51,747 nt of DNA from Caulobacteraceae bacterium (GTDB lineage: Bacteria; Pseudomonadota; Alphaproteobacteria; Caulobacterales; Caulobacteraceae), in contig JAIESL010000042.1 of assembly GCA_019746095.1 (NCBI GenBank), positions 1 to 51,747 of the forward strand. Direction: 5' to 3'. The position numbers and the translations under genes were made by a program. Below, piece after piece: positions 1 through 9,195 of the stretch. Below the pieces are notes generated by a model. The model searched no databases. It worked only from the letters and a program-made list of their open reading frames with translations, and had not been told where the DNA came from. Numbering within the stretch: the stretch's first letter is position 1; each line of letters starts with the position of its first letter.

Positions 1-1046
1 TCGGCCTGCTGATGTCCGTTGGTGATGGCGATCGAATAGAATTCGCCCGAGCTCTCCTCGCCCTTGAGGATGCAGGACGGATATTTCCACGTCACCGCAG
101 AGCCCGTCTCGACCTGGGTCCACGACACCTTCGACCGGTCGCCGCGGCAGTCGGCGCGCTTGGTGACGAAATTATAGATGCCGCCCTTGCCCTCGGCGTC
201 GCCGGGGTACCAGTTCTGCACCGTCGAATATTTGATCTCGGCGTCATCCAGCGCGACCAGCTCGACCACCGCCGCATGCAGCTGGTTCTCGTCGCGCATC
301 GGGGCGGTGCAGCCCTCCAGATAGGAGCAGTAGCTGCCCTTGTCGGCGATGATCAGCGTCCGCTCGAACTGCCCGGTGTTCGAGGCATTGATGCGGAAAT
401 AGGTCGACAGCTCCATCGGGCATTTCACACCCGGCGGGATGTAGACGAACGACCCGTCCGAAAAGACCGCGCTGTTCAGGGCCGCGAAATAGTTGTCCGA
501 GACCGGCACCACCGAGCCCAGATATTTGCGCACCAGCTCAGGATGCTCGCGCAAAGCCTCGGAAATCGGCATGAAAATCACACCCACCTTCGCCAGCTCG
601 GCCTTGAAGGTGGTGACCACCGAGACGCTGTCGAACACCGCGTCCACGGCGTAGCGCGGCGCGCCCTCGACGCCCGCCAGCACCTCCTGCTCCTTCAGCG
701 GGATGCCCAGCTTGGCATAGATGGCGAGGATTTCCGGATCGACCTCGTCCAGCGACTTGAGCCCGACCTTCTCCTTGGGCGCGGCGTAGTAGAACAGCTC
801 CTGATAGTCGACCGGCGTGTATTTCACCGACGCCCAGGTCGGCTCCTCCATCGCCAGCCAGCGCTCATAGGCGGCCAACCGCCACTCCAGCATCCACTCC
901 GGCTCACCCTTCTTCTCGGAGATGAAGCGGACGATGTCGGCGCTCAGCCCCTTGGGGGCGTATTCCGTCTCGATGTCCGAGGTGAAGCCGTGCTCGTACT
1001 TCTCCAGCGCGGCGACGGCGTCGATGGTCTTCTGAACAGCGGCCAT
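1..1046 (-). CDS. sufB: Fe-S cluster assembly protein SufB (partial, C-terminus beyond window)
   Basis: The gene reads leftwards from an ATG at 1046 and runs off the window; 348 residues are visible, against about 480-490 usual for the family. The sequence is clearly SufB: an N-terminal region with PEWMLEWR, then [20 protein letters not shown] and the start of the beta-helix core. SufB is part of the SufBCD scaffold that builds Fe-S clusters in the cytoplasm. Its ATG shares one base with the TGA of the upstream cysteine desulfurase (TGATG), so the two are translationally coupled. The missing downstream part probably continues into sufC and sufD, which is an inference from the usual operon. 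Confidence 0.96.
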   Translation of the reverse strand, partial: MAAVQKTIDAVAALEKYEHGFTSDIETEYAPKGLSADIVRFISEKKGEPEWMLEWRLAAYERWLAMEEPTWASVKYTPVDYQELFYYAAPKEKVGLKSLDEVDPEILAIYAKLGIPLKEQEVLAGVEGAPRYAVDAVFDSVSVVTTFKAELAKVGVIFMPISEALREHPELVRKYLGSVVPVSDNYFAALNSAVFSDGSFVYIPPGVKCPMELSTYFRINASNTGQFERTLIIADKGSYCSYLEGCTAPMRDENQLHAAVVELVALDDAEIKYSTVQNWYPGDAEGKGGIYNFVTKRADCRGDRSKVSWTQVETGSAVTWKYPSCILKGEESSGEFYSIAITNGHQQA

Positions 1047-2188
1047 CAGGCGTCAGCTTTCTGGCGCTCGGCGGTCCGGGCGCGGTGTTTCGCATAGGCT
1101 TCGACCCAGACGGCGGCGAACCGCTCCCAGTCCTCCCGGGTCGTGCCCCAGCCGCCGGAGACGCGCACGCCGCCGGTGGCCAGATGGTCCAGACCCATGG
1201 CCATGATGGTCTTGGACGGCTTGGTCTTGCCCGAGGAACAGGCGCTGCCGGCCGAGACCATGACGCCCTGCAGGTCCAGGGTGATCAGCTGCTGCGGGCT
1301 GTCCCAGCCCTCGACGGCCATGAACAGGGTGTTGGGCAGGCGCTCGGCGGCCCCGCCGATGATGATCGCCCCGGCGGCCTTGACGGCCTCAGCGGCCGCG
1401 TCGCGCCAGGCCGCATGGGACATGGCCTCGGACAGATCACGCGCCCCGCAGTCGGCAGCGACGCCGAAGCCGGCGATGCCGGGCACATTCTCCGTGCCCG
1501 CGCGCAGCCCGCGCTCCTGCCCCGCCCCGTGCAGGGTGCGGATGATCGGCGCGCCGTCCTTCGAGATCAGCGCGCCCACGCCCTGCGGTCCGCCCAGCTT
1601 GTGCGCGGACAGGGTCAGGGTGTCGGCACCCAGAGTGCGCATGTCGATCGGGATCTTGCCCGCCGTCTGGATGGCGTCGACGTGCAGCCAGCCGCCGGCC
1701 GCCCGCACCAGAGCCGCCGCCTCGGCGATCGGCTGGATCACGCCGCTCTCATTGTTGGCATGGTGGATCGCGACAAGGGCACGACCAGCCGGACGACCGA
1801 GGGTGGCCGCAAGCCAGGCCAGATCGACCACACCGTTCACATCGACCGGCAGGATTTCGACCGGCACACCACTGACGTTGGCAGCCTCGGCCACACAGGG
1901 ATGTTCGGTGGCGCTGACGATCAGCCGCTCGCAGCCCGCGGCAATGGCACTGGCCACGGCCTGGGCGTTCGATTCCGTGCCGCCGCTGGAGAAGATCACC
2001 GCCGTCGGATCAGCCCCGACCAGATCGGATACCCTGGCCCGCGCCGTCTCGACCCGGGCCCGCGCCCGTCGCCCCGCCGCATGAACCGCATTGGGATTGC
2101 CGCCGTCGGCCAGGGCTTCGGCCATCGCCACCTGAACCTCGGGCCGGACGAGGCCAGAGGCATTGTAGTCCAGATAAATGCCGCTCAC
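1046..2188 (-). CDS. Cysteine desulfurase (IscS/NifS type) of the SUF operon
   Basis: PLP enzyme of 380 residues that takes sulfur from cysteine for Fe-S cluster assembly. Visible landmarks are the PLP histidine in SATEHP (about 96), HVDAIQTAG (Asp about 171), the Schiff-base lysine in LSAHKLGG (about 197) and the active-site cysteine in [10 protein letters not shown] (about 317), the group I (IscS/NifS) form of the loop. The chosen start is GTG at 2188, which overlaps the TGA of the regulator gene (GTGA) and begins [11 protein letters not shown], the conserved N-terminus. A longer in-frame reading further upstream overlaps the regulator and is not protein-like. It lies between iscR and sufB. 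Confidence 0.95.
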   Translation of the reverse strand: MSGIYLDYNASGLVRPEVQVAMAEALADGGNPNAVHAAGRRARARVETARARVSDLVGADPTAVIFSSGGTESNAQAVASAIAAGCERLIVSATEHPCVAEAANVSGVPVEILPVDVNGVVDLAWLAATLGRPAGRALVAIHHANNESGVIQPIAEAAALVRAAGGWLHVDAIQTAGKIPIDMRTLGADTLTLSAHKLGGPQGVGALISKDGAPIIRTLHGAGQERGLRAGTENVPGIAGFGVAADCGARDLSEAMSHAAWRDAAAEAVKAAGAIIIGGAAERLPNTLFMAVEGWDSPQQLITLDLQGVMVSAGSACSSGKTKPSKTIMAMGLDHLATGGVRVSGGWGTTREDWERFAAVWVEAYAKHRARTAERQKADA

Positions 2189-2670
2189 GCCGCCACTCCG
2201 ATGCCGTTTGCGGCGTCCGATACACCCGTCCGCCGTCGCGCACCTGTGCGGTTCATCACCACATCCTCCAGCGACACCCCCGCCAGATAGCGGTGGATCT
2301 CGTCGCCGAGATCTTCCCAAAGATTGTGGGTGATGCAGCGCTCGCCGGCCATCATACAGCCCTTCGGCGAGGAATGGCCGATGCAGCGGGTCGCGCGGAT
2401 GGGCTCGTCGACGGCCAGCACAATCTCGGCCACCACCGTCTCATGCGCCCCCTTGGCCAGCCGGTAGCCGCCACCGGGTCCGCGCACGCTCTGCACAAGA
2501 CCGCTCTTCCGGAGGCGGGCGAACAACTGCTCCAGATAGCTCAGCGAAATCTCCTGACGCGTCGCAATTTCGGCCAGCGAGACGGCCCGGGGACCGCCCT
2601 CGCCCTGCCCGTTCCGGGCCAGATCGGCCATCGCCATGACGGCGTATCGTCCCTTGGTCGACAGGCGCAT
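2185..2670 (-). CDS. iscR: Rrf2-family Fe-S cluster sensing regulator (IscR-like)
   Basis: A 161-residue Rrf2 protein and first gene of the SUF operon. The N-terminal winged helix begins MRLSTKGRYAVMAMADLA. Three cysteines at about 96, 105 and 112, with His at about 115 in CITHNLW, match the 2Fe-2S ligand set of E. coli IscR (three Cys, one His), although spacing between the first two Cys is longer (eight residues). By family knowledge it represses or activates Fe-S biogenesis genes according to cluster occupancy. A candidate binding site sits over its own promoter (2753-2765), implying autoregulation. Stop overlaps the start of the cysteine desulfurase. Confidence 0.93.
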   Translation of the reverse strand: MRLSTKGRYAVMAMADLARNGQGEGGPRAVSLAEIATRQEISLSYLEQLFARLRKSGLVQSVRGPGGGYRLAKGAHETVVAEIVLAVDEPIRATRCIGHSSPKGCMMAGERCITHNLWEDLGDEIHRYLAGVSLEDVVMNRTGARRRTGVSDAANGIGVAA

Positions 2671-2752
2671 CGTCCACCTTCAAAAATCGCGCGCTTTTCA
2701 GGGGTCCTGTGCTAGAACCCGCGCCTTCACAAAGGCGTCGACGCGCTCGGGG

Positions 2753-2781
2753 GACTTAGAAAGTCCTACCCCTGCAGTCAA
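2753..2781 (-). promoter_or_regulatory. SUF operon promoter with IscR type-1-like operator
   Basis: On the minus strand, TTGACT (2781-2776) is followed after 17 bases by TAAGTC (2758-2753), a plausible -35/-10 pair with a weak -10. Over the -10 lies the inverted repeat GGACTTAGAAAGTCC. Its core GACT-N5-AGTC (2753-2765) has the spacing of the E. coli IscR type-1 site. It lies about 80 bases upstream of the iscR start. Autorepression is an inference. Confidence 0.6.
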
Positions 2782-2829
2782 GTATTACGCACTTGCGAAA
2801 CGACAGTTGAACACGGAAATTCGTCGCCC

Positions 2830-3480
2830 ATGCCCGAAGTCATCCTGCCCGGCGCCTCTGGCCGTATCGAAGGCCGCTATTCGCCCGGCAAACGCCCGAA
2901 CGCACCGATCGCCCTGATCCTGCATCCGCACCCCAAGGCGGCCGGACATATGAACAACCCGGTCACGGTGACGCTGTACCAGCTGTTCCAGAAGCGCGGC
3001 TTCGCGACGCTGCGCTACAACAGCCGGGGCGTGGGCAAGTCGCAGGGTGAGTTCGATTCGGGTATCGGCGAGCTGGCCGACGCGGCCACCGCACTCGACT
3101 GGCTCCAGTCCAACAATCCCGGTGCATCCCAGACCTGGGTCGCCGGCTATCAGTTCGGCGCCTATATCGGCATGCAGCTGCTGATGCGCCGCCCCGAGAC
3201 GGACGGCTTCATCTCTGTCTCGCCGCCCTCGAACATGTACGACTTCAGCTTCCTGGCCCCCTGCCCGGCCTCGGGCCTGTTCCTGCACGGCACCAATGAC
3301 ACCGTCGTCCCGCCCGTCGAGGTCGAGCGCGTGGTCAACAAGCTGCGCACCCAGAAGGGCATCATCATCGACTATGAGCTGGAAGAGGGCGCGACCCATT
3401 TCTGGCAGAACCACATCGGTGCCGTAGACACCCGCGTCGGGGCCTATCTGGACAAGCGGCTGGCTGAAAAGCCCGCCTGA
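2830..3480 (+). CDS. Alpha/beta-hydrolase-fold protein next to SUF operon, nucleophile Ser replaced
   Basis: 216 residues, resembling the COG2945 group of small alpha/beta-fold proteins often found beside alphaproteobacterial suf genes. Visible: ALILHPHPKAAGHMNN, a strand-loop RYNSRGVGKSQGEFD, LHGTNDTVVP (Asp 157) and GATHFW (His 190). The nucleophile elbow reads AGYQFGA, so the usual GxSxG serine is glutamine 108 (codon CAG). Asp and His of the triad are kept. It may therefore be a non-catalytic member acting as a binding protein, but the function is unknown. It is divergent from iscR across a 159-base gap. Confidence 0.85.
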   Translation: MPEVILPGASGRIEGRYSPGKRPNAPIALILHPHPKAAGHMNNPVTVTLYQLFQKRGFATLRYNSRGVGKSQGEFDSGIGELADAATALDWLQSNNPGASQTWVAGYQFGAYIGMQLLMRRPETDGFISVSPPSNMYDFSFLAPCPASGLFLHGTNDTVVPPVEVERVVNKLRTQKGIIIDYELEEGATHFWQNHIGAVDTRVGAYLDKRLAEKPA

Positions 3481-3487
3481 CGTCGGC

Positions 3488-4690
3488 CTAGTAAAGCAGG
3501 TACGGCCGCCTCAGCTCCACCCACGCTGCCTCGTCCGGCCCGGCCAGCGCTTCCAGATCGGCCGGCGTAACCGCCGAATCGTCGACCCATTCGCGCAGCC
3601 CCGGCCCGCCGTTGATCACATCGATGGCCAGCTTGTCGAAGACGTATTCGTAGGGGAAGTCCCGCCACAGGGCGTAGTCCGGATACAGCCGCCGGATCGC
3701 CTTGAAGCCCAGCGCCTGCAGCCGCCAGGGCCTGAACGCCGCATGGTCATAGGCCGGGTCGTCGACGTGGATCTGCACCCCGTTGCATAGCTGGTGCACA
3801 TGTTTGTGGAAGGTCGGCTCGAACCAGCAGTCGCGCAGGACGCAGCCTTCCAGCCACTGCGGCGCGAACGCCTGCATCTCGGCGATCACGGCCCGGGCGT
3901 CGATATCCGGTGCCCCGAACAGCTCCAGCGGCCGGGTCGTGCCCCGTCCCTCGGAAAGGGTCGTGCCCTCCAGCATGACCGTGCCGGCATAGGCCCGCGC
4001 CATCGACAGGTTGGCGGCATTGGGGCTGGGATTGATCCAGCTGCGCTCGCCGATCGGCCAGCCGAAGCCCGGTGCTGCATCCGGTGCCCAGCCCTCCATC
4101 TCGATGACGCGGTATTCGACGTCCAGTTTGAAGTGGTCGATGAACCAGCGGCCCATCTCGCCCAGGGTCATGCCGTGCCGCATCGGCATCGGCCCCGCCC
4201 CGACGAAACTCTCCCAGCCCGGCAGAAGGGTCGTGCCCTCGACCGGCCGGCCGGCGGGATTGGGGCGGTCCAGAACCCAGACCACCTTGCCGTGCCTGGC
4301 CGACTCTTCCAGCACATAGAGCAGGGTCGTCACGAAGGTGTAGATGCGGCAGCCCAGATCCTGCATGTCGACCAGCAGGACGTCGAACGTCCCCATCGCC
4401 TGACCGGTGGGGCGGCGTACCTCGCCATAGAGACTGAAGACCGGGATGCCGTGCCGCGGATCGGTGAAGTCCGGGCTCTCCATCATATTGTCCTGCAGGT
4501 CGCCCCGCATGCCGTGCTGCGGCCCGAAGGCGGCTGTCACGTTCAGGTCGGGACACGCCATCAACGCATCGAGCGAATGTGTCAGGTCCGCCGTCACCGA
4601 GGCAGGGTGGCCCAGCAGGGCGACGCGGCGGCCCTTCAGCGCAGCCCGCAGTTCGGGCTCGGACAGCAGGCGGTCGATGCCAAAATTCAT
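3488..4690 (-). CDS. DUF1343 / NamZ-like exo-N-acetylmuramidase family protein
   Basis: 400 residues with the DUF1343 layout: GRRVALLGHPASVTADLTH near the N-terminus, AAFGPQHGMRGDLQDNM, VLLVDMQDLGCRIYTF, WVLDRPNPAGRPVEG, GWPIGERSWINPSPN and a C-terminal FDKLAIDVINGGP. Characterised members (NamZ) remove N-acetylmuramic acid from peptidoglycan fragments. No signal peptide is visible, so this copy probably acts in the cytoplasm on recycled muropeptides, which is inferred. The ATG overlaps the stop of the DOMON-like gene by ATGA, so the two are coupled. Confidence 0.88.
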   Translation of the reverse strand: MNFGIDRLLSEPELRAALKGRRVALLGHPASVTADLTHSLDALMACPDLNVTAAFGPQHGMRGDLQDNMMESPDFTDPRHGIPVFSLYGEVRRPTGQAMGTFDVLLVDMQDLGCRIYTFVTTLLYVLEESARHGKVVWVLDRPNPAGRPVEGTTLLPGWESFVGAGPMPMRHGMTLGEMGRWFIDHFKLDVEYRVIEMEGWAPDAAPGFGWPIGERSWINPSPNAANLSMARAYAGTVMLEGTTLSEGRGTTRPLELFGAPDIDARAVIAEMQAFAPQWLEGCVLRDCWFEPTFHKHVHQLCNGVQIHVDDPAYDHAAFRPWRLQALGFKAIRRLYPDYALWRDFPYEYVFDKLAIDVINGGPGLREWVDDSAVTPADLEALAGPDEAAWVELRRPYLLY

Positions 4691-5325
4691 GCGGGCTCCG
4701 GGGGCGGCAGGATCAGGGCGAACGAGTCAGGATGGTGGAAGTCCGGCTTATCCGAAGGATGGGCCAGTGCCCAATAGGAGATGTTCCCGTCGGTGTCCTC
4801 GATTACGGCGGAGAGGCCTATCCGATGACTACCGGGCCAGTTCGTCCAGTTCAGCCAAGCGCAGACCTCCAGTCCATCGCTCAGCCGCTCGACCCTGAAG
4901 ACCTCGACCGAGCCGGCCAGATCGCGCATGCCTTTCCGGTAGCCATCGAACGCGTAGGCCGCCCATTCCCTCGATGGCGAAAGGTTGAACTCGGCGTAGC
5001 TGCCGTCACTCAGACCAGCAAACACTTCGAAGCATGTTGTGCGCCAAAGGCCGTCGGTGCGACCTTCCTCCGGCGAGCCAGGCTGCGCCGGGTGTGACGG
5101 CTGGCCTGACCTCCCGGCTAGGGTGGCTCGCATAAACGCCAGTTGACGTGAGCGTTGGGCTTCCTCGATCCCCGCCGAAACCGCTGGAATCACGATGCGA
5201 TCGCTCTCACCCTTCAGCCGAAACTTCGCGAGCGTGGAACTCCGCCCTTCGTGATGAAAATCCACTTCAATACGTTCGACGGAAGTCGAGGGCGTAGTCG
5301 GATGCGGCGAGAGGGTCAGAACCAT
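4687..5325 (-). CDS. DOMON-like domain-containing protein
   Basis: About 212 residues. The core has [36 protein letters not shown] and a C-terminal [20 protein letters not shown], the signature of the uncharacterised DOMON-like family of alphaproteobacteria. These are all-beta proteins that may bind sugars or heme. The ATG at 5325 starts MVLTLSPHP, where the family usually begins; an upstream TTG at 5358 would add 11 residues. No signal peptide is seen. It is coupled to the NamZ-like gene and a joint role in cell-wall sugar handling is speculative. Confidence 0.75.
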   Translation of the reverse strand: MVLTLSPHPTTPSTSVERIEVDFHHEGRSSTLAKFRLKGESDRIVIPAVSAGIEEAQRSRQLAFMRATLAGRSGQPSHPAQPGSPEEGRTDGLWRTTCFEVFAGLSDGSYAEFNLSPSREWAAYAFDGYRKGMRDLAGSVEVFRVERLSDGLEVCAWLNWTNWPGSHRIGLSAVIEDTDGNISYWALAHPSDKPDFHHPDSFALILPPPEPA

Positions 5326-5517
5326 CCCCCTTCGTATCGGTCGCTTGACGTCGGTCAACCGCTACGGCTACCCAAACACCCATGTTCGCCCGCGCAGCCA
5401 TCACCGGCCCGTATTACCGCCCCTCGATCTGACGAGCGGCCAGCGAACCCACGCGCCGCCCAAACCGGCGCGCAAACTTCCATGACGCCCGCCGGCATCC
5501 CTGCTAACGGAGCCGCC

Positions 5518-6774
5518 ATGAGCGACCAGAATTTCAAGTCCGACTTCCTGCGAACCCTGCAGGCGCGCGGCTACATCCATCAGATCACCCACCCGGCCGA
5601 GCTGGACGCGGCGGCCGCCGCCGGCGTGGTCACCGGCTACATCGGCTTCGACGCCACCGCCCCCTCGCTGCACGTCGGTAGCCTGATCCAGATCATGATG
5701 CTGCGGCGCCTGCAGCAGGCCGGGGGCAAGCCCATCGTCCTGATGGGCGGCGGCACCACCAAGGTCGGCGACCCGACGGGCAAGGACGCCTCCCGCCCCC
5801 AGCTGACCGACGAGACCATCCAGGCCAACATCGCCTCCATCAAGACGGTGTTCGAGAAATTCCTGACCTTCGGCGACGGCCCGACCGACGCGATCCTGCT
5901 CGATAACGATCAGTGGCTGTCGACCTACGGCTATGTCGAATTCCTGCGCGAATACGGCACGCATTTCACCATTAACCGGATGCTGGCCTTCGACTCCGTC
6001 AAGCTGCGGCTGGAACGCGAACAGCCGATGACCTTCCTCGAGTTCAACTACATGCTGATGCAGTCGGTGGACTTCCTCGAGCTGAACCGCGCCCGCGGCT
6101 GCACCCTGCAGATGGGCGGCTCCGACCAGTGGGGCAACATCGTCTCGGGCGTGGATCTGGTGCGCCGCGTGGACCAGAAGGCCGCCTTCGGTCTGACCAC
6201 GCCCCTGCTGACCACCGCCTCGGGCGGCAAGATGGGCAAGACGGCCCAGGGTGCCGTCTGGCTGAACGCCGAACAGCTGAGCCCGTATGACTACTGGCAG
6301 TTCTGGCGCAACGTCGACGACGCCGACGTGGGCAAATTCCTGCGCCTGTTCACCGACATGCCGCTCGACGAGGTGGCCCGGCTGGAGGCGCTGGAAGGTG
6401 CCGGCATCAACGACGCCAAGAAGACCCTGGCCGACGCCGCCACGACCATGCTGCACGGTGCCGACGCGGCAGCGACGGCCCGCGCCGCCGCCGAAGGTGC
6501 CTTCGAGCGCGGTACCCTGTCGGCCGACCTGCCCACCGTCGAACTGCCGACCGCCGAGGTGATCGGTGCCATGATCGCGGCCGTCACGACCCGGGCCGGA
6601 CTGACCGCTTCCAACGGCGAGGCACGCCGCCTCGCCCAGGGCGGCGGCCTGCGCCTCAACGACGCGGCCATTACCGACGGGGCCCGGCTGATAGAGGCGT
6701 CCGACATCAATGCCGACGGTGTGCTGAAACTGGCCGCCGGCAAGAAGAAGATCGTCCTGGTCAAACCCGTCTAG
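5518..6774 (+). CDS. tyrS: Tyrosyl-tRNA synthetase
   Basis: Class I aminoacyl-tRNA synthetase that charges tRNA-Tyr; 418 residues, the normal bacterial size. The HIGH-type motif is APSLHVGS (about 48-55), the tyrosine pocket region includes [14 protein letters not shown] (about 198-211), and the KMSKS loop reads GGKMGKT (about 236-242). The C-terminal S4 RNA-binding domain covers roughly 350-418. ATG at 5518 is chosen because [11 protein letters not shown] fits the family and GGAG precedes it by six bases; the open frame extends upstream, but that part overlaps the divergent gene and is not protein-like. Confidence 0.97.
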   Translation: MSDQNFKSDFLRTLQARGYIHQITHPAELDAAAAAGVVTGYIGFDATAPSLHVGSLIQIMMLRRLQQAGGKPIVLMGGGTTKVGDPTGKDASRPQLTDETIQANIASIKTVFEKFLTFGDGPTDAILLDNDQWLSTYGYVEFLREYGTHFTINRMLAFDSVKLRLEREQPMTFLEFNYMLMQSVDFLELNRARGCTLQMGGSDQWGNIVSGVDLVRRVDQKAAFGLTTPLLTTASGGKMGKTAQGAVWLNAEQLSPYDYWQFWRNVDDADVGKFLRLFTDMPLDEVARLEALEGAGINDAKKTLADAATTMLHGADAAATARAAAEGAFERGTLSADLPTVELPTAEVIGAMIAAVTTRAGLTASNGEARRLAQGGGLRLNDAAITDGARLIEASDINADGVLKLAAGKKKIVLVKPV

Positions 6775-6791
6775 ATTTCGAGAGACCTGAA

Positions 6792-7259
6792 ATGCCCGAC
6801 ATTACCGAAGGTTCGAAAGCCCCCGCGTTCGACATGGCTACAGCCGATGGCGGCCGCGTCTCGCTGGACGGCCTGAAGGGCCGCAAGGTCGTGATCTATT
6901 TCTACCCAAAGGCCGACACGCCGGGGTGCACCACCGAGGGCCAGGACTTCTCGGCCCGGATCGCCGACTTCGAACAGGCGGGTGCCACCGTCATCGGCGT
7001 GTCCCGTGATCCCGTAAAGAAGCTCGAGCGCTTCAGGACCAAATACGATCTCAAGGTCATCCTCGCCTCCGACGAGCCCGAGGACGTGACGGAGGCCTTC
7101 GGCGTCTGGGTCGAGAAAAAGCTTTACGGGCGCGAGTATATGGGCATCGAGCGCGCCACCTTTCTGATCGACGGCGCGGGCGTTGTCCGGCAGGTCTGGC
7201 GCAAGGTTTCAGTCAAGGGCCACGCGGATGAGGTCTTGGCAGCCACGAAATCGCTCTGA
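6792..7259 (+). CDS. bcp: Thioredoxin-dependent peroxiredoxin, Bcp/PrxQ family, 1-Cys form
   Basis: 155-residue peroxiredoxin that reduces hydroperoxides. The peroxidatic cysteine is Cys46 in YPKADTPGCTTEG. The position five residues on, where many PrxQ proteins carry the resolving cysteine, is Gln51, and there is no other cysteine in the chain. It must therefore use an external thiol as resolving partner, as known for 1-Cys members. It follows tyrS by 17 bases and may be co-transcribed with it. Confidence 0.95.
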   Translation: MPDITEGSKAPAFDMATADGGRVSLDGLKGRKVVIYFYPKADTPGCTTEGQDFSARIADFEQAGATVIGVSRDPVKKLERFRTKYDLKVILASDEPEDVTEAFGVWVEKKLYGREYMGIERATFLIDGAGVVRQVWRKVSVKGHADEVLAATKSL

Positions 7260-7383
7260 CTACGGAACGACTGGCCCGGTCGGAGATGTAACGGGCGTTC
7301 CATAGATTCGCGGACTCGCCTGCCAAGCGAATAATGACACACAATACCGTCCTTCTTGGCGTGAAGACCGGTCAAGGTGGTTA

Positions 7384-7404
7384 ACAAGTCGTGAACAGAC
7401 TTGT
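7384..7404. promoter_or_regulatory. Perfect inverted repeat upstream of the M23/bactofilin pair
   Basis: ACAAGTC (7384-7390) and GACTTGT (7398-7404) are exact inverted repeats with a seven-base spacer, 57 bases before the peptidase start. It could be an operator or an mRNA hairpin. No regulator is identified. Confidence 0.4.
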
Positions 7405-7460
7405 ACCCAACCTGTGCAGTGGCGCATAACCCCTCGTCGTACGTTTGGGGGCGTTGCGTG

Positions 7461-8612
7461 ATGACCGAACGAGAGCCGACTGCCAGGCCGTCTCTGGTCG
7501 GAAAGTGGTTTCCGACCCGCTATCTCTATCTGCGCGATGGCGATGCCGTCCGTGCCTGGGCTCTGACGCCCGGAAAACAGGCACTCGGTGCCGTAGCCGG
7601 CGTACTCCTCGGCGGCTGGACTCTGATGGCCTCCGGCAGCCTGATCTTCGACATGGTGGCGCAAAGCCAGACCGACCGAACCGTCGCCAGTGCTCGCGCC
7701 GCCTCGGAACGGATGAACGCTGACCTGCAGGCACGACTGGACAGTGCGGTGGTGCGTATGTCCGCCACGACGGGTTCCCTCGACGAGATGGCCCATATGG
7801 TCGAACGACGCCATGCGGCCCTGACCCAGGTCATGGGCATGTTCCGCGGCGTGGACGGTGCCGAACAGGCGCTCCGCCCGGCCCCGGCCCTCAATCCTGA
7901 CCGGTCTTCGCCCGTTCAGCGCATGATCGCCGTGCGCATGGACCAGGAACGTCTGATTGCCCGCGCCGAAACCGAGGCCCAGACCCGCGCCGAGCGCCTG
8001 CGTCTCGCCTTCCGCCTCGCCGGCCTTAACCCTGCCGCCTATACGCCGCATGACGCCGCCCTGGGCGGTCCGCTGGTCGAGGCGCGCGATCCGCGCGCCC
8101 TGGCCGCCGTTCTGGATGTCGATGAAGCCTTCGCCATCCGCATCCGCCACGCAGCCGACAACCTGTCCGACATGCGTTCCCTTGCGAACGCTGCCGAAAG
8201 CATGCCCTTCCGTCGCCCGACCCAGGCTCGCACCACCTCGGGCTTCGGGGTCCGCTTCGATCCGTTCAATGGCCGACCCGCCCTGCATCAGGGGCAGGAC
8301 TTCGCCGCGCCGCTGAACACCCCGATCTACGCGCCCGCTCCGGGAATCGTGTCTTTCGTCGGCGTTCGTTCAGGGTATGGCAACACCGTTGAGATAGATC
8401 ATGGTCGCGGTTTCAAGACGCGCTACGCCCATCTGAACGGCACCGCTGTCCGAGCTGGTCAGCGGATCAAGCTCGGTCAGCCTGTCGGCGCCATGGGAAC
8501 CACAGGACGCTCTACCGGCGTGCATCTGCACTATGAGGTGTGGATGAACGGCCGACCCCAAAACCCCGCCCGCTTCATGAGAGCCGGAGACCAACTTGTT
8601 CAACAAGACTAA
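7461..8612 (+). CDS. M23 family membrane-anchored metallopeptidase (LytM type)
   Basis: 383 residues. A short cytoplasmic N-terminus and one membrane helix (about 42-63) are followed by a periplasmic coiled-coil-like stretch and a C-terminal LytM domain. Zinc ligands are visible in HQGQDF (HxxxD) and in HLHYE. By family these are peptidoglycan endopeptidases or amidase activators; in Caulobacter a similar protein (LmdC) is encoded beside a bactofilin and is involved in cell shape. The ATG at 7461 starts MTEREPT; in-frame GTG (7458) and TTG (7401) codons are alternatives. It overlaps the bactofilin gene by 17 bases. Confidence 0.9.
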   Translation: MTEREPTARPSLVGKWFPTRYLYLRDGDAVRAWALTPGKQALGAVAGVLLGGWTLMASGSLIFDMVAQSQTDRTVASARAASERMNADLQARLDSAVVRMSATTGSLDEMAHMVERRHAALTQVMGMFRGVDGAEQALRPAPALNPDRSSPVQRMIAVRMDQERLIARAETEAQTRAERLRLAFRLAGLNPAAYTPHDAALGGPLVEARDPRALAAVLDVDEAFAIRIRHAADNLSDMRSLANAAESMPFRRPTQARTTSGFGVRFDPFNGRPALHQGQDFAAPLNTPIYAPAPGIVSFVGVRSGYGNTVEIDHGRGFKTRYAHLNGTAVRAGQRIKLGQPVGAMGTTGRSTGVHLHYEVWMNGRPQNPARFMRAGDQLVQQD

Positions 8613-9141
8613 ATCCCCCGCCCCGTCGCAGCCCCAGCGCGCTGACAACGGCTCGTCCATTCCGCCCCTGCCTGACCTGCCCATGCCGGGCGGGTCGACG
8701 GCCGCGCCCGTCCGCGCAGCCCCGCAGCCGGGCCCCAGCGCGCGCGGCCTGTCCACCCTTTCGTCCGACCTCCAGTTCGAGGGCACGATCTCGGGCGGCG
8801 GTGATCTGCAGATCGATGGTGCCATCAAGGGCGATGTCCGCGTTGGCCGGCTGATCGTCGGTGAAACCGGCGCGGTCGAAGGCAATGTCTCGGCCGACTA
8901 TGTCGAGGTTCGCGGCCGTATTGTCGGGGGCATCTCCGGCAAACAGGTCAAGCTGATCGCCACGGCCTATGTCGACGGCGACATCACTGCCGAACAGATG
9001 TCGATCGACATCGGTGCCTATTTCCAGGGCCGGGTCCTCCAGGGACGTCGCGAGGCCCCCGCGCCCACCCCGGCCCCGCGCCCCGCCGCGCCCGAGCCGG
9101 CACCCGCGCCGCAGATCATCGACATGAAGGGCCCGGCCTGA
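8596..9141 (+). CDS. Bactofilin
   Basis: 181-residue cytoskeletal protein. A Pro-rich N-terminal tail (1-50) leads to the DUF583 beta-helix core (about 55-150) with regular strands such as GTISGGGDLQIDGAIKGDV and VGETGAVEGNVSADYVEVRG, and then a Pro/Ala-rich tail. Bactofilins polymerise without nucleotide and place cell-wall enzymes. The start is TTG at 8596 (MFNKTK), inside the end of the peptidase gene, with GGAG upstream; no ATG lies before the conserved core. The overlap implies coupled translation of the peptidase and its scaffold. Confidence 0.94.
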   Translation: MFNKTKSPAPSQPQRADNGSSIPPLPDLPMPGGSTAAPVRAAPQPGPSARGLSTLSSDLQFEGTISGGGDLQIDGAIKGDVRVGRLIVGETGAVEGNVSADYVEVRGRIVGGISGKQVKLIATAYVDGDITAEQMSIDIGAYFQGRVLQGRREAPAPTPAPRPAAPEPAPAPQIIDMKGPA

Positions 9142-9168
9142 TCTCCCAGGCAGGCTGAAAGGACAAAA

Positions 9169-9195
9169 GGCCCCGGAGCGATCCGGGGCCTTTTT
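9169..9195. terminator. Bidirectional intrinsic terminator between bactofilin and prfB
   Basis: GGCCCCGGA (9169-9177), loop GCGA, TCCGGGGCC (9182-9190), then TTTTT on the plus strand. On the minus strand the same stem is followed by TTTT. It separates two convergent genes. Confidence 0.93.

Noticed and set aside
5155..5517. N-terminal extension of tyrosyl-tRNA synthetase
   Set aside because: It overlaps the DOMON-like gene antisense, and the family N-terminus and ribosome site lie at 5518.
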